DNA of 64,000 nucleotides from Solwaraspora sp. WMMD792. Its GTDB lineage: Bacteria > Actinomycetota > Actinomycetes > Mycobacteriales > Micromonosporaceae. This document shows, piece after piece, positions 52,995 to 61,430 of this stretch. Position 1 is the first letter of the stretch. Every line of letters begins with the position of its first letter. The translations under genes and the position numbers were made by a program. The notes beneath the pieces were generated by a model. That model was given only the letters and a program-made list of their open reading frames with translations, was not told the DNA's origin and searched no databases. The stretch is from positions 5,022,001-5,086,000 of the forward strand of contig NZ_JARUBH010000009.1 in NCBI RefSeq assembly GCF_029626105.1. Reading direction: 5' to 3'.

Positions 52995-53441
52995 CTACAC
53001 CTCGCGGGTGGTGGCGTCGCTGGTCGTGCCGCCGGCCGGCGTACCCATGCCGCCGCTGGTGGCGTCGCCGGTCGTCGTCGGCGCCACCTTGTCCCGGCCG
53101 CGACCCTTCTTTCCCCGGCCAGGGTCCTTGCCCCGGCCGGGGCCGGTGGCGCGGCGGGTGCTGGCCGGACCGGCGGTGCCGCCGGTGGTGGTCAGCCCGC
53201 CACCGGAGCGGGTCGGGCCGCCGTCGCGCAGCGTCTCGGCCGGGATCGGCACGTCGGCCGGGTCGTCGAGGTCGCGCTCCTTCACCTCGCGGACCGGGTC
53301 GTTCGGCGGCGCGACGACGTCGTCCAGGATCTCCTGGCGGTACGCCGACCGCTGCTCCAGGTCGTCGACGAACGCCTGCCCGCGATCACGCTCGGAGATC
53401 TGCTCCCGGCCCTGGTCGGCGCTGCCGCTTCGTCGCCCCAT
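52995..53441 (-). CDS. Hypothetical charged protein
   Basis: 148 residues. The N-terminal 75 are rich in Arg, Glu and Asp ([20 protein letters not shown]) and likely helical; the rest is Gly/Thr/Arg-rich and probably disordered, with [17 protein letters not shown] as a basic patch. No family. It lies between fumC and a winged-helix protein gene, all leftward. Confidence 0.6.
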   Translation of the reverse strand: MGRRSGSADQGREQISERDRGQAFVDDLEQRSAYRQEILDDVVAPPNDPVREVKERDLDDPADVPIPAETLRDGGPTRSGGGLTTTGGTAGPASTRRATGPGRGKDPGRGKKGRGRDKVAPTTTGDATSGGMGTPAGGTTSDATTREV

Positions 53442-53513
53442 GTCGTCACCCCTCCCGTCACGGCGGGTGTGCCCGGATCGGCGGCGGCGAAACCTGAGCT
53501 GACCGGCCTGCCC

Positions 53514-54629
53514 TCAGCCGGCGGTCAGGCGTACCCGGTGGCTGTCGCCGTCGGAAAGGAACGCCGCCACGCGCTCCCCTTCCTCGGCCACGGCGGCGCG
53601 CTCGGCGGCGGTGAGGCCGCGCAGCCCGGTGACGGTGACGGTGCCGGCGTCGACGGTCCAGGTGGCGGCCACCCGGCCGTCGACCAGCACGACGCGTGCC
53701 CCGGCGACGGAGAGTCCTCGGTGGGCGTCGTCGATGATCCGGCTGCGGTCGTCGTAGCCGAGGATCGCGTTGTCGAACGCCGGCAGGAACCGCACCGGGG
53801 CAGGGGTGTCCGGGTCGGGTCGCGGCGCGTCCGGCAGGTCGAGCAGTTGCCGGCCGCGCTGGTCGCGGAAGACGACCAGTTCGTCGCGGACGGCAGCGAC
53901 GGCGGCCGGCAGCCCGGCCAGCCCGCACCAGGCGCGCAGGTCGGCGCTGGCCGCCGGCCCGTACGCCGCCAGGTAGCGCCGTACCAGCGTCTGGCCGACC
54001 AGGTCGATGCCGCCGTCCTGCGCAGCGCTTCCATCGGTCGCTGGCTGGTCGGGGTCGAGTCCCACCCACTCCGCCAGCGGCCGGTAGCGCGCTCCACCGG
54101 CAGTACGCCACAGCCCGCGCGGCGGCAGCTGCACCATCGGGATCAGCGCCGCGACCAGCACCTCCCCCAGCGCTCTCGGGTCGCGCTGCCGCCACGGGTC
54201 GGGCAGGGCGCGGGCCAGCCCGGTCATCGTCCGGGGTTCGCCGTCGGCCAGCACCGCCCGGCCAACCGCCGCGAGCGCGTCGAGGTCGACCCCGGCGAGC
54301 TCGCGGCGGTACGCCCCGAGGACCCGTTGCCGCAGCATGGCGTCGTGGCGGGGACGCCAGGCCACCGCATCGGCGGCGGTCAGCAGATGGACGGTGCGGC
54401 GCATCAGATGGGTCCGGACCACCGCGCGGCGCAGCAGCAGCTCCGACAGCGTCGTCGGGTCGAAGCCGCGCAGCCGGCTCCACAGCCCGACGAACGGCTC
54501 CTGCGGTTCCTGCGCCTGTAGGCCGCCGAGATGGGCGACGGCGTCGTACGCCGGCAGGTCGGCGCGGTCGAGCAGCAACTGCCGGGCCAGCGTCGCGCGG
54601 TTGAGCGCCCGGGTGTCCAGCACCGTCAT
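53514..54629 (-). CDS. Winged-helix DNA-binding protein (HTH_42/AlkX-like)
   Basis: 371 residues. Family features: LNRATLARQLLL at the start, VAHLGGLQAQEPQEPFVGLWSRL, RTHLMRRTVHLL, and the second-half VRRYLAAYGPAASADLRAWCGL with VRFLPAFDNAILGYDDRSRI. Such proteins bind DNA through three winged helices; some relatives are glycosylases. Substrate here unknown. It precedes a VOC gene by 15 bases in the same direction. Confidence 0.88.
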   Translation of the reverse strand: MTVLDTRALNRATLARQLLLDRADLPAYDAVAHLGGLQAQEPQEPFVGLWSRLRGFDPTTLSELLLRRAVVRTHLMRRTVHLLTAADAVAWRPRHDAMLRQRVLGAYRRELAGVDLDALAAVGRAVLADGEPRTMTGLARALPDPWRQRDPRALGEVLVAALIPMVQLPPRGLWRTAGGARYRPLAEWVGLDPDQPATDGSAAQDGGIDLVGQTLVRRYLAAYGPAASADLRAWCGLAGLPAAVAAVRDELVVFRDQRGRQLLDLPDAPRPDPDTPAPVRFLPAFDNAILGYDDRSRIIDDAHRGLSVAGARVVLVDGRVAATWTVDAGTVTVTGLRGLTAAERAAVAEEGERVAAFLSDGDSHRVRLTAG

Positions 54630-54644
54630 CGGTCGCGCTCCCGA

Positions 54645-55067
54645 CTACCCGTTGTACGGGGCGGCGACGTCGACGACCCAGACGACGCCGAACCGGTCCC
54701 GCAGCATCCCGTACGCGGGTGCCCAGCCGGCCGGGCCGAGCGGGACGACCACGGTCGCCCCGTCGGCGAGCTTGTCCCAGTAGCCGGTGACCTCCTCGAC
54801 CGTTTCACCGCGTACGGAGACGAAGTAGGCGTTCTCGCCCGGCGCGTAGGCCAGTCGACCGGGCACGTCGTACGCCATGACGTGGAAGCCGTTGTCGGCG
54901 CGGACCTGGCCCCAGATCACCTGGTCGGCCTCGGATTCGTCCTGGGCGGCGCCGAGGTCGGCGTAGGTGACGGCGACGAGGTCGCCGCCGAAGACGGACC
55001 GGTAGAACTCCAGCGCGGCGCGCGCCTCGCCGCGGAAGTTGAGATGGGTGGTGGTGGTGATCGACAA
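54645..55067 (-). CDS. VOC-family protein (PhnB-like)
   Basis: 140 residues. Two beta-alpha-beta-beta-beta modules: THLNFRGEARAALEFYRSVFGG and then YDVPGRLAYAPGENAYFVSVRG, ending GMLRDRFGVVWVVDV. PhnB-like members of the glyoxalase/VOC fold often have no assigned enzyme activity. It is divergent from the WYL regulator at 55179. Confidence 0.88.
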   Translation of the reverse strand: MSITTTTHLNFRGEARAALEFYRSVFGGDLVAVTYADLGAAQDESEADQVIWGQVRADNGFHVMAYDVPGRLAYAPGENAYFVSVRGETVEEVTGYWDKLADGATVVVPLGPAGWAPAYGMLRDRFGVVWVVDVAAPYNG

Positions 55068-55178
55068 GGTCGGCCCCTCTTGCTGTGTGGTTCAGGCCCG
55101 ACGGGTGTCGGGCGCAGGGGCAACATTCGCAGGGGTAGTGGCCAGGTTGTGTCCGCTACTACGGTCAGAATGAGAAAC

Positions 55179-56246
55179 ATGCCGAAAACCTCGGAACGGC
55201 TGTTGATGCTGCTGTCGCTGCTGCAGGCCCGCCGCGAGTGGCCGGGCGGGCTGCTCGCCGAGCGGCTGGCAGTCAGCGCGCGTACCGTCCGGCGCGACGT
55301 CGACCGGCTGCGCGATCTCGGCTACCCGATCACGGCGGTCAAGGGACCGGCCGGCGGCTACCGGCTGGACGCCGGTGCCCGGCTGCCGCCGCTGCTGTTC
55401 GACGACGAGCAGGCGGTCGCGCTCGCCATCGCGCTGCGGACCGCCACCGCCAGCGGTGCCGGCATCGGGGAGGCGGCGGCGCGGGCGCTGCACACCGTCC
55501 GGCAGGTCATGCCGCAGCGGCTGCGCCACCGGATCGACGCCGTAGCGGCCATCGAGGCGATCGGGGCCGTCACGACCGGAGCCGTCACGACCGGTCCGGC
55601 CGCCGCGCAGCCGGTCGACAGCGCGACGCTGCTGGCGGTGACCGACGCCGTACGGGCCCGCGAAGTGCTGCGCTTCGACTACCGGTCAGCGCCCATCCCC
55701 CGCCGGGTCGAGCCGCACCACCTGGTCACCTGGCGGGGACGCTGGTACCTGGTCGGCTGGGATCTCGACCGCGACGACTGGCGGATCTTCCGGGCCGACC
55801 GGATCAGCCCGCGCAGCCCGACCGGGCCGCGCTTCACCCCGCGCGAGCTGCCGGCGGACAGCGTCGCCGCGTTCGTCACGGCCAGGTTCCGGGGCGCGGA
55901 CGGCACAACCGGTGCGGCCGGCTCGGCGGGCTCAGCCGGCTCTGACGGCTCGGCGAGCTCCGGTGACTGGCCCTGCCGGGGTCAGGTGATCCTGGATCTG
56001 CCGGCCGCTGAGGTTGCTCCGTACGCCTACGGCGGCATCGTCGAGGAGATCGGTCCACGCCGCTGCCGGCTGACTCTGGGCTCCTGGTCGTGGGTGGGTC
56101 TGGCGAGCGCCGTCGGCATGTTCGACGCCGGCATCGAGGTCGTCGGCCCGCCGGAGCTGGCCGCCGCCTTCGCCACCCTGGCCCGCCGGTACGCCACCGC
56201 CGGGCAGCCTCCAGAGGCAGGTCGCCGGCCAGTGACCGCACCATGA
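55179..56246 (+). CDS. WYL-domain transcriptional regulator (YafY type)
   Basis: 355 residues from ATG 55179; an ATG at 55170 is possible. The N-terminal winged helix (SERLLMLLSLLQARREWPG, LLAERLAVSARTVRRDVDRL) is followed by a WYL domain (VLRFDYRSA, VEPHHLVTWRGRWYLVGWDLD, DWRIFRADRI) and a WCX tail. A low-complexity Gly/Ser/Ala insert (AAGSAGSAGSDGSASSG) separates the last two. WYL domains bind nucleotides or DNA ends and often regulate repair or defence genes; the divergent VOC gene is its likely target. Confidence 0.88.
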   Translation: MPKTSERLLMLLSLLQARREWPGGLLAERLAVSARTVRRDVDRLRDLGYPITAVKGPAGGYRLDAGARLPPLLFDDEQAVALAIALRTATASGAGIGEAAARALHTVRQVMPQRLRHRIDAVAAIEAIGAVTTGAVTTGPAAAQPVDSATLLAVTDAVRAREVLRFDYRSAPIPRRVEPHHLVTWRGRWYLVGWDLDRDDWRIFRADRISPRSPTGPRFTPRELPADSVAAFVTARFRGADGTTGAAGSAGSAGSDGSASSGDWPCRGQVILDLPAAEVAPYAYGGIVEEIGPRRCRLTLGSWSWVGLASAVGMFDAGIEVVGPPELAAAFATLARRYATAGQPPEAGRRPVTAP

Positions 56247-56320
56247 CGCCAGGTTGCCGCCGGCCGACATGATGGGCGAGGTAGCGGTCACTGTGGTCGC
56301 CGCAGCAGGCCGAGGGCGGG

Positions 56321-57058
56321 GTGGCGGATTTGTCAGGTTGGCACCGGTCCGGCAGCGGCCTGTACGTCCCGGCGGGACAGCCCGAGGCCGCCCCAGCCGG
56401 CGGCGACGGCGCAGATCGGCCGGGGCGGTCCAGCACCGTCGCCAGCTGGGTCCAGGCGGTCGCCGCGATCACCGCCACCGTCGTCTCCACGGTGGCGCTG
56501 ATCATCGCGGTCAGCGCACTACGCGACCAGCAGCAGGTCAACGGCCTCGCGCTGGACCGGTTCGAGCGCCGGTACGCCGAGCGGGTGTCGTGGTGGGCCA
56601 CCCGGCGTGACCGGGGCACCGTCGTCGTCCAGAACCGCTCCCCGGTGCCCGCCCTGGACGTGACCCTGCGGATGGTGCAGGTCATCGACGTGGAGGAGCG
56701 CGAGTTCAGCGGCTCGTACCAGCGGCGGATCGGCGTACAGATCTCGGATCTGCCGCCGTGCACGATGACCGAGGTGGACCTGACCGAGCCGGCGATGGCG
56801 GCGCGGATCGACCAGGCGTTGCTCGACCAGGCACTGCGCGACGCCGACACCTTCGCGCCGCACACCGGCGGGGACCGTCCGCCGGGCGACGGGACGGTGC
56901 TGACCTACGCGGTGCGTTTCCACGACGGCATCGCGCTGTGGGAGCGCCAACGCTCCGGTCTGGTACGGCTGCCGGACGCACTCGCCGAACACGACCTGAC
57001 CATCGTCGCCACGGCCCAGTCCACGCAACCGGTCACCGACTGCGGCACCGACGGCTGA
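56321..57058 (+). CDS. Hypothetical membrane-anchored protein
   Basis: 245 residues from GTG 56321. A Gly/Pro-rich N terminus (1-38) is followed by one membrane segment near 46-65 (AVAAITATVVSTVALIIAVSAL) and a mostly beta domain with RDRGTVVVQNRSPVPALDVTL. No family recognised; similar one-helix proteins are frequent in actinomycetes. Confidence 0.7.
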   Translation: MADLSGWHRSGSGLYVPAGQPEAAPAGGDGADRPGRSSTVASWVQAVAAITATVVSTVALIIAVSALRDQQQVNGLALDRFERRYAERVSWWATRRDRGTVVVQNRSPVPALDVTLRMVQVIDVEEREFSGSYQRRIGVQISDLPPCTMTEVDLTEPAMAARIDQALLDQALRDADTFAPHTGGDRPPGDGTVLTYAVRFHDGIALWERQRSGLVRLPDALAEHDLTIVATAQSTQPVTDCGTDG

Positions 57059-57130
57059 CGTGATCGGCGACCAGCCGTCGCATCTGGCCTAGGCTCTCTG
57101 GCCGTGACACGAGGTCGTCTTTTGGCAGCG

Positions 57131-57844
57131 TCACACGTGGGTGACGACGTCGAAGTTGCCGGCACCGACCGTCGACTCCAGGGTCCGCATCACCGAGCGC
57201 GGGTCGTCGTACGGGCCGGAGATGTAGAGCGGTTTACCGTCGCGGCCGAATTGGATCGGCGTGGGGGTGGCCGGTGCGCCGAGGTAGGGGGCCGTCGGGC
57301 CGAAGTCCGGGTGCGGTTCGAAACCCAGACCCCGGGCGTACGCGACCGCGCCGTGCACCAGATGCTGGGCCAACTCCAGCGGTGCGGCCAGCGGAGACAC
57401 GTCCAGGGTGCCGAAGAACTCGCGGCGGAAGTCGTCGATGGCGCTGGCGCTCATCGGCAGCGGGCCGATGGCGTTCTTGACCCCGAGGCAGTAGACGTCG
57501 ATCAGGAAGCCGCAGACGGTGGCCCGGCTGGCGCGCTCCTGGCGGGCGACGAGCACGTGCACCAGGCCACTGGGGCCGACTTCGACGCCGGCCTGCGGGT
57601 CGGTGGCCACCCACTCGTCGGGTGCTTCGGCCAGACCGAGGCCGACGCTCCAGCCGGGGTTGATCCAGCAGCCGAGCAGCGCGCGGTCGGCCGGGTCGGT
57701 GTGTGCCTGCTGGGCCGCCGCGATCTGGCGGACCAGCGGCGCGACGGCCGACGGCGCCATCCCGAGGGCCTTGGCGATCTGCTTGGGTGAGCTGCCCCGT
57801 TCCCGCAGCTCCCGGACACGGGCGAGAAGGTCCTGATCGGTCAT
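57131..57844 (-). CDS. Hypothetical protein with N-terminal helix-turn-helix
   Basis: 237 residues from ATG 57844. Residues 4-40 (LARVRELRERGSSPKQIAKALGMAPSAVAPLVRQI) look like a homeodomain-type helix-turn-helix. The remaining 180 residues contain GCWINPGWSVGL, VCGFLIDVYCLGVKNAIGP and a C-terminal GPYDDPRSVMRTL; no family was recognised. It converges on the membrane protein gene. Confidence 0.75.
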   Translation of the reverse strand: MTDQDLLARVRELRERGSSPKQIAKALGMAPSAVAPLVRQIAAAQQAHTDPADRALLGCWINPGWSVGLGLAEAPDEWVATDPQAGVEVGPSGLVHVLVARQERASRATVCGFLIDVYCLGVKNAIGPLPMSASAIDDFRREFFGTLDVSPLAAPLELAQHLVHGAVAYARGLGFEPHPDFGPTAPYLGAPATPTPIQFGRDGKPLYISGPYDDPRSVMRTLESTVGAGNFDVVTHV

Positions 57845-58001
57845 CCGAGCGATTATGCCGCTGGTCGATTCCCCATCGGCTGGCCGCCCCGGCGATGATC
57901 GGCAGTGAACCCGATCCGGTGCTCGCGCATAGACATTGCCGAGGGGAAGCAGACCGGAAAGGGCAGACCATCGTGGGCGTACCGCCGTCGCGGGACTTCG
58001 G

Positions 58002-59267
58002 GTGAGGGTGAGGGGCGTCGCGACGCAGCTGACCGATGACGCCGCGATCATCGCCGCATCGCTCGACGACCCGGACCGGTTCGCGCAGGTCTACGAGAAG
58101 CATGCCGGGAAGCTGTACGGCTACGCGTACCGGCGGGTGGGCCGGGAAATCGCCGAGGACGTCGTCGCGGACGCGTTCGTGGCCGCGTTCCGGGCACGGC
58201 ACACCTACGACCCGGGCTACCCGAACGCGTTTCCGTGGCTGCTCGCGATCGTGCACCGTGAGCTGGCCCGCCATCACCGCACCGAGAACGCCCGCTACCG
58301 GGCCTTGGACATCCCGGTCGGCACCGTCCGGTCACGACTCAACCGGGCCCGGCGCAGGATGCGTGATGCGTTGGACGCCGATCCGGCCCGGAGCAGCTCG
58401 GCAGGCAACGGCATCGAGGATCGGCGGTGGAGCCTCGGCCTGGCTGGCGGGGTGTTGGCGGCGCTGCTCGTCGTGGTCACCGTCGGCGCTCTGGTACGGG
58501 GTGGCTGGCCGGCAGGCGGATCGGCACCGCCACCTGTCACGGCCGAGGCGGCCGACATCCTGCGTACCGCCGCGTTGGTGGCGCACGAGGCGGACCGGCC
58601 CGTCCCACGAGCCGGGCAGTTCGTGTTCACCGAGACGGTGGCGAGCCCGATCAACCAGGTGCAGCAGCCGGACGGCGGCTTCGGCACCGTTCAGGGACCT
58701 CGGGTGTTGCGGCAGACCTGGCTGTCGGCGGACGGCACCCGGGACGGGCTGGTCCGCGACCGGCCGTACCGGCAGGACGGGGCCGGGTCCGACGACCTGG
58801 TGCTGCCGGCATGCCCCGCTGTTTCGTCCGCCGACGCGGCGCCGGGCCGATCGTGTACGCCGCAGGCGGGCTTCGACGCCGGCATGCCGGACAACCCGGC
58901 GGCGGTACTCGACTGGCTCCGAACCGGCGTGTCCTCGGCAGCAGGGCCGCCGGTGGGATCCGCTGCCGCCCCAGTTGGCGGCGTCGCCGATGCGCTCGTC
59001 TTCCAACGGGCCGGTGAGCTGCTGGTCGGCGGTCGATATCTCACTCCGGGTCAGCGGAGTGCCCTGTTCGCCGCGTTGGCCTCGCTGCCGGGTGTGACCG
59101 TCCGGCAGCAGGTGCGGGACCTTGCCAACCGTGACGGGGTGGGAGTCGGTATGGCCGATGGGACGACCCTGATCTTCGACGCGACGTCGTACGCGTTCCT
59201 CGGCACCACCAACAGCGCACTGCTTCGCCAGGCCACCGTGGACGAGGCAGGAGACGTACCGCTCTAA
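58002..59267 (+). CDS. Chimeric protein: ECF sigma-like N terminus fused to anti-sigma-like membrane protein
   Basis: About 421 residues; GTG 58002 or 58008. Residues 15-90 match sigma region 2 (FAQVYEKHAGKLYGYAYRRVGREIAEDVVADAFVAAF, FPWLLAIVHRELARHHR). Immediately afterwards RYRALDIPVGTVRSRLNRARRRMRDAL supplies only the last helix of region 4, so the linker and first part of region 4 are missing. The frame then runs into a membrane segment near 145-165 and a domain like the CU044_5270 family (QFVFTETV, WLSADGTRDGL, LTPGQRSALFAALASLPGV), normally a separate gene after such sigma factors. It looks like an in-frame deletion product and is unlikely to work as a sigma factor. Confidence 0.75.
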   Translation: MRVRGVATQLTDDAAIIAASLDDPDRFAQVYEKHAGKLYGYAYRRVGREIAEDVVADAFVAAFRARHTYDPGYPNAFPWLLAIVHRELARHHRTENARYRALDIPVGTVRSRLNRARRRMRDALDADPARSSSAGNGIEDRRWSLGLAGGVLAALLVVVTVGALVRGGWPAGGSAPPPVTAEAADILRTAALVAHEADRPVPRAGQFVFTETVASPINQVQQPDGGFGTVQGPRVLRQTWLSADGTRDGLVRDRPYRQDGAGSDDLVLPACPAVSSADAAPGRSCTPQAGFDAGMPDNPAAVLDWLRTGVSSAAGPPVGSAAAPVGGVADALVFQRAGELLVGGRYLTPGQRSALFAALASLPGVTVRQQVRDLANRDGVGVGMADGTTLIFDATSYAFLGTTNSALLRQATVDEAGDVPL

Positions 59268-59303
59268 TCCGACGCGAGATCTGTCGTTTGCGCTGGAATC
59301 AGC

Positions 59304-59723
59304 CTACGGGCGTGAGTCAGTGAGCAACTGGTCCAGGTCATGTTGGTCGAGCAGGTTCCGCATCGAGAGGAAGAGTGGGTCAGGCATCGTGGGCGGGGCG
59401 GTCCAGCGGAGGTCGACGAACTTGTCCGGCTCGCGGACCTGCGGACTGCCCCGTAGGTGGTCGCTGATCATCCAGATCGTCACGTAGTGCCGGGCGGCGT
59501 CGAAGACGTCGTTGGTTACCGCACCGAAGCGTACGTTGGTGATCTTGACGCCGGTCTCCTCCTCGACCTCCCGCCGCGCGGTCTGCTCGAAGCTCTCCCC
59601 GTGTTCGAGGTGGCCGCCGGGCAGGGACCAGGTGCCGGCCCCGTGGGCACCTTTGCGGCGGCCCATCAGGAAGCGACCTTCGCTGAGCACGAAGACCGCC
59701 ACTCCGACCTGCGGTTGCTGCAC
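59304..59723 (-). CDS. Nudix hydrolase (MutT/NUDT15-like)
   Basis: 139 residues. Nudix box at about residues 36-59 (GGHLEHGESFEQTARREVEEE, then TG). The text GVAVFVLSEGRFLMGRRKGAHGAGTWSLPGGHLE and NDVFDAARHYVTIWM resembles NUDT15-type enzymes that remove oxidised or thio-nucleotides, but substrate is not proven. Converges on the chimeric gene. Confidence 0.9.
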   Translation of the reverse strand: MQQPQVGVAVFVLSEGRFLMGRRKGAHGAGTWSLPGGHLEHGESFEQTARREVEEETGVKITNVRFGAVTNDVFDAARHYVTIWMISDHLRGSPQVREPDKFVDLRWTAPPTMPDPLFLSMRNLLDQHDLDQLLTDSRP

Positions 59724-59955
59724 GCCGATCAGCTAACTCCGGGCCGCCCGGACCGTCCTCCGCAGGCAACGCACCACACATGCATTGACAGACGTCGTAC
59801 GTCATACCAACATAACTATCGATATCTTTGCCGGCCTACGTCCAGGCTGGCAGGCCGAGGGGCACCGGATCGGTCGAGACCTGCCGCCGCAGCTTCGGCC
59901 GCCCTCCTGCCGAGGGTGGACGCCACGGCGGCCTCCACTGTAGGGAGACAAACCT

Positions 59956-61308
59956 GTGTTACATCGCAAACGCCCGGCCCGCTGGATAGGGACGGTCATG
60001 GCCGCTATGGTCCTGGCCGCCGCCAGCGCGTATGTCGTCACGAACGTGACACCGGCGGCTGCGGCCACCACCGCCGGCTGTGGCAAGGCACCAGGGCTGA
60101 ACAGCGGCACCCACACCATCTCCAGCGGCGGCAGGAACCGCAGCTTCATCCTCCGACTGCCCGACAGCTACGACAACAACTACCCGCACCGGCTTGCCTT
60201 CGGGTTCCACTGGTGGGGCGGCACCGCCAACGACGTCGCCTCAGGCGGAACCGACGGCTACGCCTGGGCCTACTACGGCATGCTGTCGCAGTCGAACAAC
60301 TCCACGATCTTCGTCGCCCCGCAGGGCATCAACAACGCCTGGGCCAACACCAACGGCGAGGACGTGACCTTCACCGACGACATGATCCGCGTGATCGAGA
60401 ACGCGCTCTGCGTCGACACGACGCAGCGCTTCTCGGTCGGGTTCAGCTACGGCGGCGCGATGAGCTACTCGTTGGCGTGCTCCCGGCCGACCATGTTCCG
60501 CGCGGTCGCGGCCATCGCGGCCCCCGGAGAGATCAGCGGCTGCAGCGGCGGCACCCAGCCTGTGGCGTACCTGGGAATCCACGGAATCAGCGACAACATC
60601 CAAAGCGGCCGGTCGCTGCGCGACAGGTGGCTCAGGAACAACGGTTGCGCCGCGCAGAACGCTCCCGAGCCCGCGCAGGGCAGCCTGACCCACATCATCA
60701 CCACCTACTCGTGCCGGGCCGGCTACCCGGTGGTCTGGGCTCCGTTCGACGGCGGCCACCAGCAGGGCCCGGTGGACGGGTGCGCCGGTTGTGAAAGCGG
60801 CGCGCGCAGCTGGGTCAAGCCTGAGGTGTGGCGGTTCTTCACCCAGTTCGGGTCCAACCCGCCGCCGACCAGCCCGCCGCCAAGCAACCCGCCGCCGACG
60901 ACGCCGCCGCCCGGCCAGGCGAACGTGATGATCGCCGGCAGCCAGTCGAACCGCTGCGTCGACGTCCCCAACGCCAGCACGAGCAACGGCACCCGGGTGC
61001 AGCTGTGGGACTGCCACGGCAACAACAACCAGCGCTGGACCTATACCGCCAACCGCACCCTCACCGTCTACGGCAACAAGTGCCTGGACGCCAGCGGGGC
61101 GGGCACCAGCAACGGCACCGCTGTGCTCATCTGGGACTGCCACGGCGGCGCGAATCAGCAGTGGAACATGAACAGCAACGGGACCATCACCTCCGCTCAG
61201 TCGGGACTCTGCCTGGACGCCGTCGGCGCCGGCACCGCCAACGGGACGCAACTGCACCTGTGGGCGTGCCACGGAGGCGCCAACCAACAGTGGAGCACCC
61301 GCAGCTGA
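59956..61308 (+). CDS. Secreted CE1/PHB-depolymerase-type esterase with ricin-type lectin domain
   Basis: 450 residues from GTG 59956 (ribosome-binding site GGGAG). A signal peptide (about 1-36, ending PAAAA) precedes an esterase domain like feruloyl and polyhydroxyalkanoate esterases: LRLPDSYDNNYPHRLAFGFHWWGG, nucleophile elbow SVGFSYGGAMSY, GIHGISDNI and APFDGGHQQGP with the catalytic His. A Pro/Ser linker (NPPPTSPPPSNPPP) connects to a CBM13 ricin-type lectin with three QxW repeats (NNQRW, NQQW, NQQW). Likely removes ferulate or acetyl groups from plant cell walls. Confidence 0.92.
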   Translation: MLHRKRPARWIGTVMAAMVLAAASAYVVTNVTPAAAATTAGCGKAPGLNSGTHTISSGGRNRSFILRLPDSYDNNYPHRLAFGFHWWGGTANDVASGGTDGYAWAYYGMLSQSNNSTIFVAPQGINNAWANTNGEDVTFTDDMIRVIENALCVDTTQRFSVGFSYGGAMSYSLACSRPTMFRAVAAIAAPGEISGCSGGTQPVAYLGIHGISDNIQSGRSLRDRWLRNNGCAAQNAPEPAQGSLTHIITTYSCRAGYPVVWAPFDGGHQQGPVDGCAGCESGARSWVKPEVWRFFTQFGSNPPPTSPPPSNPPPTTPPPGQANVMIAGSQSNRCVDVPNASTSNGTRVQLWDCHGNNNQRWTYTANRTLTVYGNKCLDASGAGTSNGTAVLIWDCHGGANQQWNMNSNGTITSAQSGLCLDAVGAGTANGTQLHLWACHGGANQQWSTRS

Positions 61309-61340
61309 CGGTCCGACAACCCGGGCACAACCGCTGCTCG

Positions 61341-61373
61341 GCGGTGGCGGCCGTCTCTCTCGGCCGCCACCGC
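61341..61373 (+). terminator. Hairpin terminator of the esterase gene
   Basis: A perfect 13-bp stem, GCGGTGGCGGCCG / CGGCCGCCACCGC, with loop TCTCTCT, starts 32 bases after the stop. Confidence 0.75.
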
Positions 61374-61430
61374 GTCGAACCGCTCGGCCCGCATCAGCTC
61401 GGCACACTCGCCCAGCCCCCAGCCAGCGGA

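Noticed and set aside
57104-57790. Rightward frame with TAGGCT a few bases upstream, looking like a leaderless gene
   Set aside because: The opposite strand encodes a convincing 237-residue protein with a helix-turn-helix; the rightward product is Arg/Gly-rich shadow sequence.
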